From Neolewinella persica DSM 23188 (GTDB taxonomy: Bacteria > Bacteroidota > Bacteroidia > Chitinophagales > Saprospiraceae): a stretch of DNA of 64,000 nt. Positions 17,168 to 24,987 of this stretch are shown piece by piece. Within the stretch, counting starts at the first letter, position 1, and every line of letters starts with the position of its first letter. The position numbers and the translations under genes were made by a program. Location: the NCBI RefSeq assembly GCF_000373105.1, contig NZ_KB890491.1:143649-207648 (forward strand). The letters run 5' to 3'. Under the pieces are notes generated by a model that was not told where the DNA came from, made no database searches, and was given only the letters and a program-made list of their open reading frames with translations.

Positions 17168-17740
17168 ATGAAACGATTCTCTTCCCTTCTTTTTGGTGTC
17201 CTGGGCCTCTGCCTCTTCGCCGCCGCCGCCAAAGCTCCCGTAAAATCCCTGCTATTTGACGATAATGGCAACTGGTTGGTGATCAAAAACCAAGTCATTC
17301 AGCGTACAAAAGCCATGAGTAAAGAAGACATTTCGCGTATCGCCAAAGTCGCTCAGGGTATTAACGAAACGGATAAAGTCAACACTACCGTCTACGAGAA
17401 TGCCGTAAACCAGACGGTCACGAAGAACAAAACCGACTTGAAGGCTTCCGCCGCTGGCCGGGAAATCCTGGCAGTGCTGAACAAATACCGGCCTCAGCAA
17501 ACCGAACGGGGTATTCTGGTGGTTAACAACCAGGTAGTCTTGGCCAGTAAAACGCTGAGCCGTGACGATATGAACAAATTGAAGGCCATTTCTCAGGAAA
17601 ACAAGGCTGCAAGTTCGTTGGTCAATAAAAAGGTGTACGAAGACTGGATTGACGAAAGCGTTTGGTCGACCGGACTGAAAGACGGAGGTGCCGAACTCCG
17701 CGCTGAGTACGCCCGGGTTATGGACAAATACCAGCGCTAG
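17168..17740 (+). CDS. Secreted two-module protein, paralogue B
   Basis: 190 residues, a diverged tandem duplicate of the gene before it, with the same signal peptide type (LLFGVLGLCLFAAAAKAPVK) and the same two modules: NWLVIKNQVIQRTKAMSKED to VLNKYRP, and GILVVNNQVVLASKTLSRDD to YARVMDKYQR. The NQV core and terminal KYxx are kept, while the helices diverge (estimated ~30 % identity by eye). This suggests an old duplication kept for function. A hairpin follows directly, separating it from the SdpA-like/HTTM pair. Confidence 0.75.
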   Translation: MKRFSSLLFGVLGLCLFAAAAKAPVKSLLFDDNGNWLVIKNQVIQRTKAMSKEDISRIAKVAQGINETDKVNTTVYENAVNQTVTKNKTDLKASAAGREILAVLNKYRPQQTERGILVVNNQVVLASKTLSRDDMNKLKAISQENKAASSLVNKKVYEDWIDESVWSTGLKDGGAELRAEYARVMDKYQR

Positions 17741-17750
17741 CCTGATTCCT

Positions 17751-17790
17751 CCCCTTCGGCCTTCTACCGCAGAAGCCGAAGGGGACTTTT
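17751..17790 (+). terminator. Terminator between paralogue B and the SdpA-like gene
   Basis: CCCCTTCGGC (17751-17760) pairs perfectly with GCCGAAGGGG (17775-17784), followed by ACTTTTATCC. The short T-run may give partial read-through into the gene at 17814, 24 bp downstream. Confidence 0.7.
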
Positions 17791-17813
17791 ATCCGCCTTT
17801 CAATCCAATCATC

Positions 17814-18404
17814 ATGTATAATTTTAGCAAATTACTCGGCATCGGCGTACTGCTCTTCATCATTATTGCTAACGCTGCCCACACTGCCTTCGATAGTTAC
17901 TACGGTTTTTACTACGAAGAGAGCAAAACGGAACTGGTTGCCAAAAATCCGGCTGCCCGAATGGCTGCCTCAGTTTGCCAGGCCGAGCCGGTGAGGTTGT
18001 TTTGCGGTTATACCGGGTTTGGGACAGGCTACGGTTTTTTTGCTCCTAACGTCGCCAGCGATTTCATTACCCTTTATGAAGTGCAGGATGAGTGTGGCGA
18101 GAGCCTCCGCCAAACTAATCTCCCCCCTTTTCATCACAAAGAAAGCGTGATCCGCTACCTCTCGGCCACCGGAATGTTTTTAGATAAGATTACCAAAGAC
18201 TCTGCAGAACTGGGCCTGCAAAAAGAATTCCTGGATGTGGTGCAGCGGCAACTGGCCGACTACGTCCGCCGCCGTGACCCGGCGGCTGCTTCTGTAACCC
18301 TGGACCTTTACCTCTACGACTACGTTACCCTGGCAGCTGCTCCGGAAGCTGTGCTCTACGAAGACCTTTTCTACGTTGACTCCCAAACCAGCACCCGACC
18401 ATGA
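17814..18404 (+). CDS. Membrane-anchored protein paired with HTTM protein (SdpA-like candidate)
   Basis: 196 residues from the ATG at 17814. The frame is open upstream to 17688, but that part overlaps paralogue B and the terminator. One N-terminal transmembrane segment (LLGIGVLLFIIIANAAHTAF), then a soluble domain with TGFGTGYGFFAPNVASDF near residue 65-80. Its stop overlaps the HTTM start (ATGA), so the two are translationally coupled. The arrangement (small protein with an aromatic GxxFF motif just before an HTTM protein) recalls SdpA-SdpB of sporulation-delaying-peptide systems. That resemblance is an inference from layout and a short motif only. Confidence 0.6.
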   Translation: MYNFSKLLGIGVLLFIIIANAAHTAFDSYYGFYYEESKTELVAKNPAARMAASVCQAEPVRLFCGYTGFGTGYGFFAPNVASDFITLYEVQDECGESLRQTNLPPFHHKESVIRYLSATGMFLDKITKDSAELGLQKEFLDVVQRQLADYVRRRDPAAASVTLDLYLYDYVTLAAAPEAVLYEDLFYVDSQTSTRP

Positions 18405-19321
18405 ACCTCGCTAAAAAGACCTACGCAGCGCTAGTAAATTTCTTCTTTGCCAACGATGCTGCCACCCGCACGGAAAGCCTGCGGGCCCTCCGCTTTTTCC
18501 GCGTCGCTGTGGGGACCATCGTTCTCCTCCACTTCTTTGCTATACACCAGGATTTTGCCGACCTCTTCGGTACCAACGGCCTTATTCCCTGGGACGTGGC
18601 CGACCTCTACGTTGCCGACCTGCAACTTACCCTGCCCCGCCTGATCATTTTCCTCGAAGGTTACGGGGTAGGAGCCAACGCTACGCTCTTTTGGTTTCAG
18701 GTATTATTTTACGGTGCCGGCGTCAGTCTGATCTTCGGTTTTTTCCCTCGTATTTCGGCGCTTGTTTTACTGCTGTTGCAGGTATCGATGGTTACGGGCA
18801 TCGGTTTTTTGGCCTACGGGGTGGACTTCTTCACCAGCATGGCCCTTTTCTACCTCATACTGGCCGATACCGGCAAAAACGGCCATCCCCTGCCGGTACG
18901 CCGCACCCTTCAGCTGCACCTGGGCATCGCCTATTTCTTTTCCGGCCTGGTAAAACTCCTGGGCTTCAACTGGTGGAACGGTGAGTCCATCTGGAAGGCC
19001 ATCAACCTCCCCTACGTCAATCGCGACTTCGCCTTCGATTTCACCTGGCTGGCCGACTATCCCTTCGTCTTCGTGGCCATTGGCTGGGCCACTATTGTGG
19101 TCGAACTCTTCCACCCCTTCTTTATAACCTGGAAAAAAACCCGCACCTTTTGGCTGCTGGCAACGGTGGGTATGCACTTTGGTATCGCCATCGTCATGAA
19201 CCTCTACTACTTCAGTGCCATGATGATCGTTTGGAATTTGGCGGCTTACCATTGTTTTGAGCCCGAAAAAAGCAGTCCTGTTATTTCTACCGCTGATCTT
19301 AATCGGGGGGTGATTGCTTGA
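18401..19321 (+). CDS. HTTM domain membrane protein (SdpB / vitamin-K gamma-carboxylase-like)
   Basis: 306 residues with about seven to eight transmembrane helices. HTTM features: LRALRFFRVAVGTIVLLHFF at the start, the luminal/periplasmic GTNGLIPWDVADLY, FFTSMALFYLILADTGKNG, YFFSGLVKLLGFNWWNGESI, and the late motif GMHFGIAIVMNLYYFSAMMI. The domain is shared by vitamin-K-dependent gamma-carboxylases and bacterial SdpB. In bacteria, characterised SdpB acts with SdpA to mature a secreted toxin peptide. The ATGA overlap with the preceding gene supports a two-component enzyme or maturation unit; the substrate is unknown. Confidence 0.88.
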   Translation: MNLAKKTYAALVNFFFANDAATRTESLRALRFFRVAVGTIVLLHFFAIHQDFADLFGTNGLIPWDVADLYVADLQLTLPRLIIFLEGYGVGANATLFWFQVLFYGAGVSLIFGFFPRISALVLLLLQVSMVTGIGFLAYGVDFFTSMALFYLILADTGKNGHPLPVRRTLQLHLGIAYFFSGLVKLLGFNWWNGESIWKAINLPYVNRDFAFDFTWLADYPFVFVAIGWATIVVELFHPFFITWKKTRTFWLLATVGMHFGIAIVMNLYYFSAMMIVWNLAAYHCFEPEKSSPVISTADLNRGVIA

Positions 19322-19503
19322 GACAAGAACTTTTTTCTTCTCAATTGACTACCTTTCGAAGCGTGGCGATATCCTGAATACTAACACGGCACTGGGCGGA
19401 TGGACGGAGCTCACAGAGGCCTTTCCGGATTACGCGGAGTGCGCACAAGCCTGAAGGCTGAGTAACCGGTAGTCCGAATCACAGATGACAATAGAAAACA
19501 CAA

Positions 19504-19533
19504 ATGGACACAGATTGCAAAATCTGTGTCCAT
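19504..19533. repeat. 13-bp perfect hairpin with GCAA loop
   Basis: ATGGACACAGATT-GCAA-AATCTGTGTCCAT, followed by CTGCGTAATCCGCT. It lies in the 281 bp spacer between the convergent HTTM and BNR-protein genes. The wording (ATCTGTGTCCATCTGCGTAATC) resembles dispersed REP-like sequences I recall from other bacteria. No T-tract; terminator function is uncertain. Confidence 0.6.
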
Positions 19534-19576
19534 CTGCGTAATCCGCTAAAAACTGCGATTCAAATCGTGTAGTAAT

Positions 19577-19597
19577 CCGGCATAAACGCCGGGGAAC
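19577..19597 (+). repeat. CCGGCA hairpin unit, third copy
   Basis: CCGGCATAAACGCCGGGGAAC, the same hairpin-plus-GGAAC layout as at 9310-9330, placed at the 3' end of the BNR-protein gene (convergent spacer). Confidence 0.5.
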
Positions 19598-19602
19598 CAG
19601 TC

Positions 19603-22600
19603 CTACAACTTCCCAAACAGCCCCAAATTCGCCGCTTCCACGTCTTTGCGGAAGGCGGCGAAATCCCCGCCAAGGAAGATCTCGATCTTATAGACGAAGT
19701 CTGCCGCAGCATTCTGGTACTGCTCCAAAGCAACCTCCGCCATCTGCGTAGGTGCGCCCTCGACCTGGCCGATGTAGCGGCCAGCGGTGAACATCTTCGC
19801 CCGCAGGTTACTCGGATTTCGCTGTATGCCTTTGAGGTCTTCCTCCTCGATAAAAATTTCTTCAATTTCAGCGATGGTTTTGAGGAGGCCTTTGGCATCC
19901 TTCTCCAGACTGTCTTTTACTGCTTTCGGGGCATCCTTGAGCAGGCCCTGGACACGCTTGATCGCCTTGCCTGCTTCCTGCAGGTCGTTCCAGGCGGCGG
20001 TGAGGTGAGCGGTAGTAGTATCGAGCTCAACGCGCATAGCTTCCTGGGCGACCAGGGCGTTGGGGATCTGCTCTTCGCGAGGGTCGGCGTGGACGGTAAC
20101 CAGGGTCTTGCCCATGTGGTCGCCGTAGGTCATGATCAGTTCGTAGACGCCTGGACCGACACCAGGGCCGCTCGGTGTATCAGCATCAGGGCGAGGTGCG
20201 CGGCGGCTGGGGAAGTCGATGCCGTCCCGGCGCATGTTCCAACTGGTACGGTTCATGCCCCAGTTTGGCGTGGTCCGGTAAGTCCGGATCGTATCACCGC
20301 TCTGCACATCAACCACCTGGATCTTAACCTTGCCTTTAGGCTTGGATTCCGGATTGGGGTCGGTGTCCTTATCGGCAACATTGACTTTACCGTAGTAGAG
20401 CATGCTGGCCGTTTCGTCCATAGCCTTTTTACCTTCCTTTGCACCTGCGGCCGCGCCTTCTTTGCCGCCTTTTGCCATTTCTCCTTTCTTCCCTTTACCT
20501 TTTTTCCCTTCCTGTGGCATCACCCAGTACGTCAACATAGCTCCACCACGCCGGTCCTCGCCCTGGAACTGGCCCTGCGCGTAGAAGCGCGTGCCCTGGT
20601 AAGAGCGGTATTCCCACTGGTAAGCGTCGGGTGCCGGGAAGACGGCGAAGGTGTCCTTCAACATGTCCGTGCCTTTGGTCGCGATCTCCCGGAAAGGACG
20701 GATGTCGTCCAGGATCCAAACCGCCCGGCCAAAGGTGCCGAGGATGAGGTCATGCTCCCGTGGGTGAATCTTGATGTCGCGCGTAGAAACGCCGGGGTAG
20801 GTCTTATTATAGTGTGTCCAAGTACCGCCTTTGTCGAAGCTGATCCAGAGGCCCTGGTCGGTGCCGAGGAAGAGGAGGTTCGGCTCCACCGGGTCCTGCA
20901 CGATGGCGAGGGCGTGACCGCTGACTTTCTTCTCGTCCACCATGCGGGTAAACGTCTCGCCGTAATTGTTGGTGTGGAAGACCATCGGGCGACGGTCGTT
21001 GCGGCGGAAATCGTTGACCACCACCCAGGCTTCCGCCGGGTTATGCGGACTCACTTCGATGTAAGGAATCCAGCTACCGGGCGTCATGCCGGGCAGGCGG
21101 CTGGAGAGGTCGGTCCAGCTACCGCCATCGTCCTTGCTTAAATGCAGTCTCCCGTCGTCGGAGCTAACCCAGAGATCTTTGCCATTACTGCCGGGGATGA
21201 TGCACAGCAGGGTGGTGTGGTTCTCCGCTTGCGTTGCGTCGATGGTGAGGCCACCGGAGACCATTTGGCGTTGCTTAGTGGTATCGTTCGTCGTCAGGTC
21301 AGGGCTGATGATTTCCCAGTGGTCGCCGCAGTCGGTAGACTTATGCACAAACTGGCTGCCCATATAGATGGTGCAGTCGCTCTGCGGTCCTTGCGCAATC
21401 GGTGCATTCCAGTTGAAGCGGAGGAAGGTACCATCCGGGTGCAGTGGCTTGAGGGATTTGGTCTTGCCCGTGGTGCGGTTGACGCGGCCCAGGGAGCCGC
21501 CCTGGCTGGCAGCGTAGACGGTGTTGGAATCTCCCGGCTTGAAGATCAGATCAAATCCGTCGCCGAAGTAGACTTCCTGCCAGTCGGACTCGGTGATGCC
21601 ACCGGACTTCAGGCCCTGGCTCGGGCCGACCCAGCTACCATTGTCCTGCATACCGCCACCGACAAGGTAAGGGTAGCTCATGTCGTAGTTGATGTGGTAG
21701 AGCTGGGCCAACGGGAGGTTGGCGGCGAAGCGCCAGGTGTCTCCCCCGTCGCGACTGATGTTCAGGCCGCCGTCGTTCCCATCGATGATGTATTTCGGGT
21801 TGTCAGCATCGATCCAGAAGGCGTGGTGGTCGGGGTGAACGGCGTTACCGTAGTTGGCAATATTGGTGAAGGTCTTGCCGCCGTCTTCGGAGCGGGAGAC
21901 GTAGGTAGCAATGTCGAACAACCGGTTTTCATTCTGTGGGTCAACATAAATTTCGCCGTAGTAGAATGGGCGGTCACCGATGCCTTTGTCGGTCACCAAT
22001 TTCCAGTTCAGGCCGCCGTCGGTGGATTTGTAGAGGCCGTTTACCTTGGCTTCGACCAGGGCGTAAACGATGTTGGGCTTGTTGTGGGAGATCGTGATGC
22101 CGATGCGTCCGAGGTCGCCTTTGGGCAGGCCGTCTTTGGCCGTGCGGCGTTCCCAGCCGTCGCCACCGTTGTGGGTTACCCAGATACCGGAACCGGGGCC
22201 ACCGGAGTTGAAGAAATCGGGGTCGCGGTCAAAAGTCCAAGTTGCGGCGATCAGTTTATTGGGGTTGGTGGGATCCATCACCATGTCGGCAATGCCGGTG
22301 CCTTCGTCGACGTAGAGAATTTTCTTCCAGGTCTCTCCGCCATCGGTGGTGCGGTAAACGCCGCGCTGTTTATTCGGTCCCCACATGGAACCAAGTGCGC
22401 CGGCGTAGGCTACATCGGGATTCGTTGGGTGGGCAATTACGCGATGGATGTGGCGGGTCTTTTCGAGGCCCATATGCCGCCAGGATTTACCGCCGTCGAT
22501 GCTTTTGTAGATGCCGCCGCCGTAGTTGGCCGAGTTCCGGGGGTTGCCCTCGCCGGTGCCGACCCAGATAATGTTGGGGTTAGCGTCGGAGACGGTCAGG

Positions 22601-22974
22601 GAACCAATGCCGAGGTACTTCTGCTCGTCAAACAGCGGTTCGAAGCTGATGCCGCCGTTGCGGCTCATCCACACGCCGCCGGAGGCGGTGCCGACGTAGA
22701 TGTGCTCCTTATCGGTGGGGTTCACATCAATGGCCGTTACCCGGCCAGACATGCCGGAGGGACCGATGTTGCGGGGGGCCAGGGCGTCCCAGTGCTTCAG
22801 GTCCACTTGCGCAAGTAAAGGCACGAGGGAGAAAAGGAGTAGGGGGAGGACCAGTGCAAATCGTGGCGGAAGACTTCCTTCCGACCTTTCCCCTTTTACC
22901 CCCTTTTTCAGGGCGCGGACGCAGGTGCAAAGAAAGGTGAAAAGAGCAGTAAAGAGGAACGTTGTTGATCTCAT
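19603..22974 (-). CDS. Secreted VPS10/BNR-repeat beta-propeller protein (sortilin-like glycosidase fold)
   Basis: 1123 residues. After the leader, the first ~770 residues are BNR/Asp-box repeats (STDGGLNWK, SEDGGKTFT, SRDGGDTWR, SSDDGRLHLSKDDG) forming tandem beta-propellers as in the sortilin/VPS10 group. Then come a beta domain (WNMRRDGIDFPSRRAPRPD), helices, and no T9SS domain. Two oddities exist. The signal peptide core LVLPLLLFSLVPLLAQ is preceded by ~45 residues containing FLCTCVRALKKG, encoded by a dispersed 17-mer copy. Around residues 820-860 a Lys/Gly/Ala-rich stretch (KGGKEGAAAGAKEGKK) contains a second copy read antisense. Probably exported; ligand or substrate unknown. Confidence 0.88.
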   Translation of the reverse strand: MRSTTFLFTALFTFLCTCVRALKKGVKGERSEGSLPPRFALVLPLLLFSLVPLLAQVDLKHWDALAPRNIGPSGMSGRVTAIDVNPTDKEHIYVGTASGGVWMSRNGGISFEPLFDEQKYLGIGSLTVSDANPNIIWVGTGEGNPRNSANYGGGIYKSIDGGKSWRHMGLEKTRHIHRVIAHPTNPDVAYAGALGSMWGPNKQRGVYRTTDGGETWKKILYVDEGTGIADMVMDPTNPNKLIAATWTFDRDPDFFNSGGPGSGIWVTHNGGDGWERRTAKDGLPKGDLGRIGITISHNKPNIVYALVEAKVNGLYKSTDGGLNWKLVTDKGIGDRPFYYGEIYVDPQNENRLFDIATYVSRSEDGGKTFTNIANYGNAVHPDHHAFWIDADNPKYIIDGNDGGLNISRDGGDTWRFAANLPLAQLYHINYDMSYPYLVGGGMQDNGSWVGPSQGLKSGGITESDWQEVYFGDGFDLIFKPGDSNTVYAASQGGSLGRVNRTTGKTKSLKPLHPDGTFLRFNWNAPIAQGPQSDCTIYMGSQFVHKSTDCGDHWEIISPDLTTNDTTKQRQMVSGGLTIDATQAENHTTLLCIIPGSNGKDLWVSSDDGRLHLSKDDGGSWTDLSSRLPGMTPGSWIPYIEVSPHNPAEAWVVVNDFRRNDRRPMVFHTNNYGETFTRMVDEKKVSGHALAIVQDPVEPNLLFLGTDQGLWISFDKGGTWTHYNKTYPGVSTRDIKIHPREHDLILGTFGRAVWILDDIRPFREIATKGTDMLKDTFAVFPAPDAYQWEYRSYQGTRFYAQGQFQGEDRRGGAMLTYWVMPQEGKKGKGKKGEMAKGGKEGAAAGAKEGKKAMDETASMLYYGKVNVADKDTDPNPESKPKGKVKIQVVDVQSGDTIRTYRTTPNWGMNRTSWNMRRDGIDFPSRRAPRPDADTPSGPGVGPGVYELIMTYGDHMGKTLVTVHADPREEQIPNALVAQEAMRVELDTTTAHLTAAWNDLQEAGKAIKRVQGLLKDAPKAVKDSLEKDAKGLLKTIAEIEEIFIEEEDLKGIQRNPSNLRAKMFTAGRYIGQVEGAPTQMAEVALEQYQNAAADFVYKIEIFLGGDFAAFRKDVEAANLGLFGKL
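20441..20457 (+). repeat. Dispersed 17-mer element, exact copy inside a coding region
   Basis: GCACCTGCGGCCGCGCC, exact consensus, with upstream CCTTTTTACCTTCCTTT and a downstream pyrimidine-rich tract to 20515. It lies antisense within the BNR-protein gene and keeps its frame, encoding GAAAGA in the Lys/Gly/Ala-rich insertion. Confidence 0.9.
22912..22928 (-). repeat. Dispersed 17-mer element in the BNR-protein leader
   Basis: GCACCTGCGTCCGCGCC on the minus strand, one mismatch, preceded by CACCTTTCTTT. It lies 46 bp inside the coding start of the BNR-repeat gene, same orientation, and is read as C-T-C-V-R-A. Confidence 0.85.
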
Positions 22975-23041
22975 GAATGGTATGGTTGGAGGCTAATCGG
23001 ATATTGGCCATTCAGACAGAATACTGTCGATAGCACGCTTA

Positions 23042-23194
23042 GAGCGTGTCTGGATTTTAGCTTCCTGATTCCCAGTACTTTGCGGTTCTGGCGTCACGAA
23101 AAAGTGCTTCCATGACTCGCCATGCAAGAAATTTTTCGTCTGGCCAGAACCGCAAAGCACTGAAAATCAGTTCGCTAAAATTTTAGACACACTC
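23042..23194. mobile_element. MITE-like near-full-length palindromic element with TTA target duplication
   Basis: 153 bp. The left arm from 23042 (GAGCGTGTCTGGATTTTAGC) and the right arm ending at 23194 are imperfect inverted copies along ~60 bp each, including ACTTTGCGGTTCTGGC versus GCCAGAACCGCAAAGC and CGAAAAA versus TTTTTCG. Direct TTA flanks at 23039-23041 and 23195-23197 look like a target duplication. No coding capacity. The termini GAGYGTGTCTAA could be mobilised by a transposase elsewhere. The rest of the 347 bp spacer holds no gene. Confidence 0.7.
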
Positions 23195-23321
23195 TTAAAG
23201 TGGGGAATATACGACAAGTGTAGGATTTAAAATGTCACATTATCCCATCTGACTTCTTATAAGGTAAAGGAAGAGGTCAGCCAATTCATTATGTTTTCTC
23301 TTCCCCCAAATACTGAACCTT

Positions 23322-24890
23322 ATGCGATACCTAAACACTCCGCTTCCTCTTCTCGTCCTGATCTTTCTGATCAGCTGTTCTTGCCAATTGCTAATGGCAC
23401 AGAACGGTGATGAGTTCGAAATCCTTTACCCGGACCCTATTGCCGGCCCAGAGGTCCAGATTCTCTACATCAACAGTCTGAATCGAAAGTCAAATGTAGC
23501 CTGCGGCGATATTATCGAAACCAGCGACTTATTTAATGATGCGGAGGATGGCGAGCGGGCCATCTATTCGATCATATTAAGAAATACGGGAGGAATTGAC
23601 CTGCACATACAGGAAGGTGACATCCGGGTTGAAGGACAGAAGTTCAGCCTTATTTCTTCTGTCTGGCGCTTATTCCCTGACGGTATATTCCATAGGGGAC
23701 AGGATGTAGTACTAAAAATTGCCCACGACAACGGCTGCTTTAATGCTGGGTCGGGAGATTTAGAATTGTCCATTCGTGGCTTGTCCGAACGACCATGCCG
23801 TATCAGCTTTATCGAAACCATCTCCTCCGTGGATTCGGAAAGGGCCCTGCTTTCATTTGGTGAGCAATACTTTTCTCACGGAGCTAACCTGAACGACGGC
23901 GTATTTGAACTCAAACCAATATCATTCATTTCTGATAATAGTACGATGTTCATCACGGTTTACAATCTAGGAAACGAAGAGGCCGTGATCAATGGATTGA
24001 CGTCTACGGGGCCTGCTGAAATTCTTGAGAATATCAATTTCCCCTTTGTTATTCCTGCTGGAGGCTTTTTTAATTTCAGGATACGTAATACTCAATTTTC
24101 TTGTGCTACAAGAACGGGGGAATTTATCTTTGACACCGATGCCGAATTCGCTGAATGTGGATTTGGAGATGTCGACGGTATTATCTCTTACCGCCAGGTA
24201 AGTTACCTTGATTGCCCGGGTAGCGATTATGAGGTATCCGTTGATGACACTACGATAGGTTGTGGCACCACGGTTAGTTTCGACGGTAATTTTATCCCGA
24301 ATGCTGAAAACCGCACCTTTACCATTACCAATAGTGGATCTGCTACCCTGATTGCGGGAATTGACCCAAGAGTGTTTGGTCAGCGTTTTTTTCGGCCGGA
24401 ATATTTCTTAAGTACCGGATGTAACCAAATTTCCACTTTTGAGCCTTGCATCCAAAAACTGGAGCCTGGCGAAAGCCACTCCTTTACCGTCGCGCTTAGC
24501 CCTACTTGTCGTGGGAACTGTGACGCCTATATCTTTTTATATTTTTCTACCAGCCCTTACACTTGTCGCATTAATCTTTCCGACAGCCCCGCAGGTATCG
24601 ACGTGCCGGATTTTCCGAAACCGGGAATGAAATTATTAGAAGGCGATGAGACTCAAAACTTCCGGGTTTTCCCGACCTTAGCCAACGAATCCATAACCTT
24701 TACGACTGGTAAAGAAATCAACAAAGCGACTGAAGTCCAGGTCATCGATCAGTATGGTCGGCGGGTGAAGGCTTTTAGTTTGCCGCCCTTTACTTCACGG
24801 GCAAAGCTTTCCGTGAACGATCTGGTGCCGGGCTTCTATTACGTTCACATCGCCGGCGGTAAGGAAGCCCAACGATTTATTAAGCAATAG
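23322..24890 (+). CDS. Secreted choice-of-anchor D protein with T9SS sorting domain
   Basis: 522 residues. Signal peptide MRYLNTPLPLLVLIFLISCS...LLMAQ, then three or so ASPM/HYDIN-like beta-sandwiches of the choice-of-anchor D type (IYSIILRNTGGIDLHIQEGD, MFITVYNLGNEEAVINGL, RTFTITNSGSATLIAGIDPR), each ending in a Cys-containing strand. The T9SS type A domain occupies the last ~80 residues (FRVFPTLANESITF, LVPGFYYVHIAGG, QRFIKQ). Probably a cell-surface or secreted adhesive protein. Monocistronic between the MITE and a strong terminator. Confidence 0.85.
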   Translation: MRYLNTPLPLLVLIFLISCSCQLLMAQNGDEFEILYPDPIAGPEVQILYINSLNRKSNVACGDIIETSDLFNDAEDGERAIYSIILRNTGGIDLHIQEGDIRVEGQKFSLISSVWRLFPDGIFHRGQDVVLKIAHDNGCFNAGSGDLELSIRGLSERPCRISFIETISSVDSERALLSFGEQYFSHGANLNDGVFELKPISFISDNSTMFITVYNLGNEEAVINGLTSTGPAEILENINFPFVIPAGGFFNFRIRNTQFSCATRTGEFIFDTDAEFAECGFGDVDGIISYRQVSYLDCPGSDYEVSVDDTTIGCGTTVSFDGNFIPNAENRTFTITNSGSATLIAGIDPRVFGQRFFRPEYFLSTGCNQISTFEPCIQKLEPGESHSFTVALSPTCRGNCDAYIFLYFSTSPYTCRINLSDSPAGIDVPDFPKPGMKLLEGDETQNFRVFPTLANESITFTTGKEINKATEVQVIDQYGRRVKAFSLPPFTSRAKLSVNDLVPGFYYVHIAGGKEAQRFIKQ

Positions 24891-24915
24891 GATTTGTATT
24901 CATTTATAACGGCAT

Positions 24916-24945
24916 GCGGGCCACCTACTTCAGTGGGTGGCCCGC
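24916..24945. terminator. Strong hairpin between convergent genes
   Basis: GCGGGCCACC (24916-24925) pairs perfectly with GGTGGCCCGC (24936-24945), followed by TTATTCG on the plus strand. It probably terminates the T9SS gene, and possibly the LysM-CAP gene from the other side. Confidence 0.75.
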
Positions 24946-24987
24946 TTATTCGTTACAAGTTGCGTCCGGAGGTACTCCGCACATCTA

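Noticed and set aside
20441..20457. GCGGCCGC core (NotI site) as a cloning or adapter artefact
   Set aside because: Copies have different flanks, graded mismatches and both orientations, and lie within otherwise natural gene contexts. An artefact would be identical and at contig joins.
21142..22818. 558-codon open frame antisense to the BNR-repeat protein
   Set aside because: Mirror of the repetitive BNR coding sequence; no signal peptide or domain. The sense strand carries repeated Asp-box motifs.
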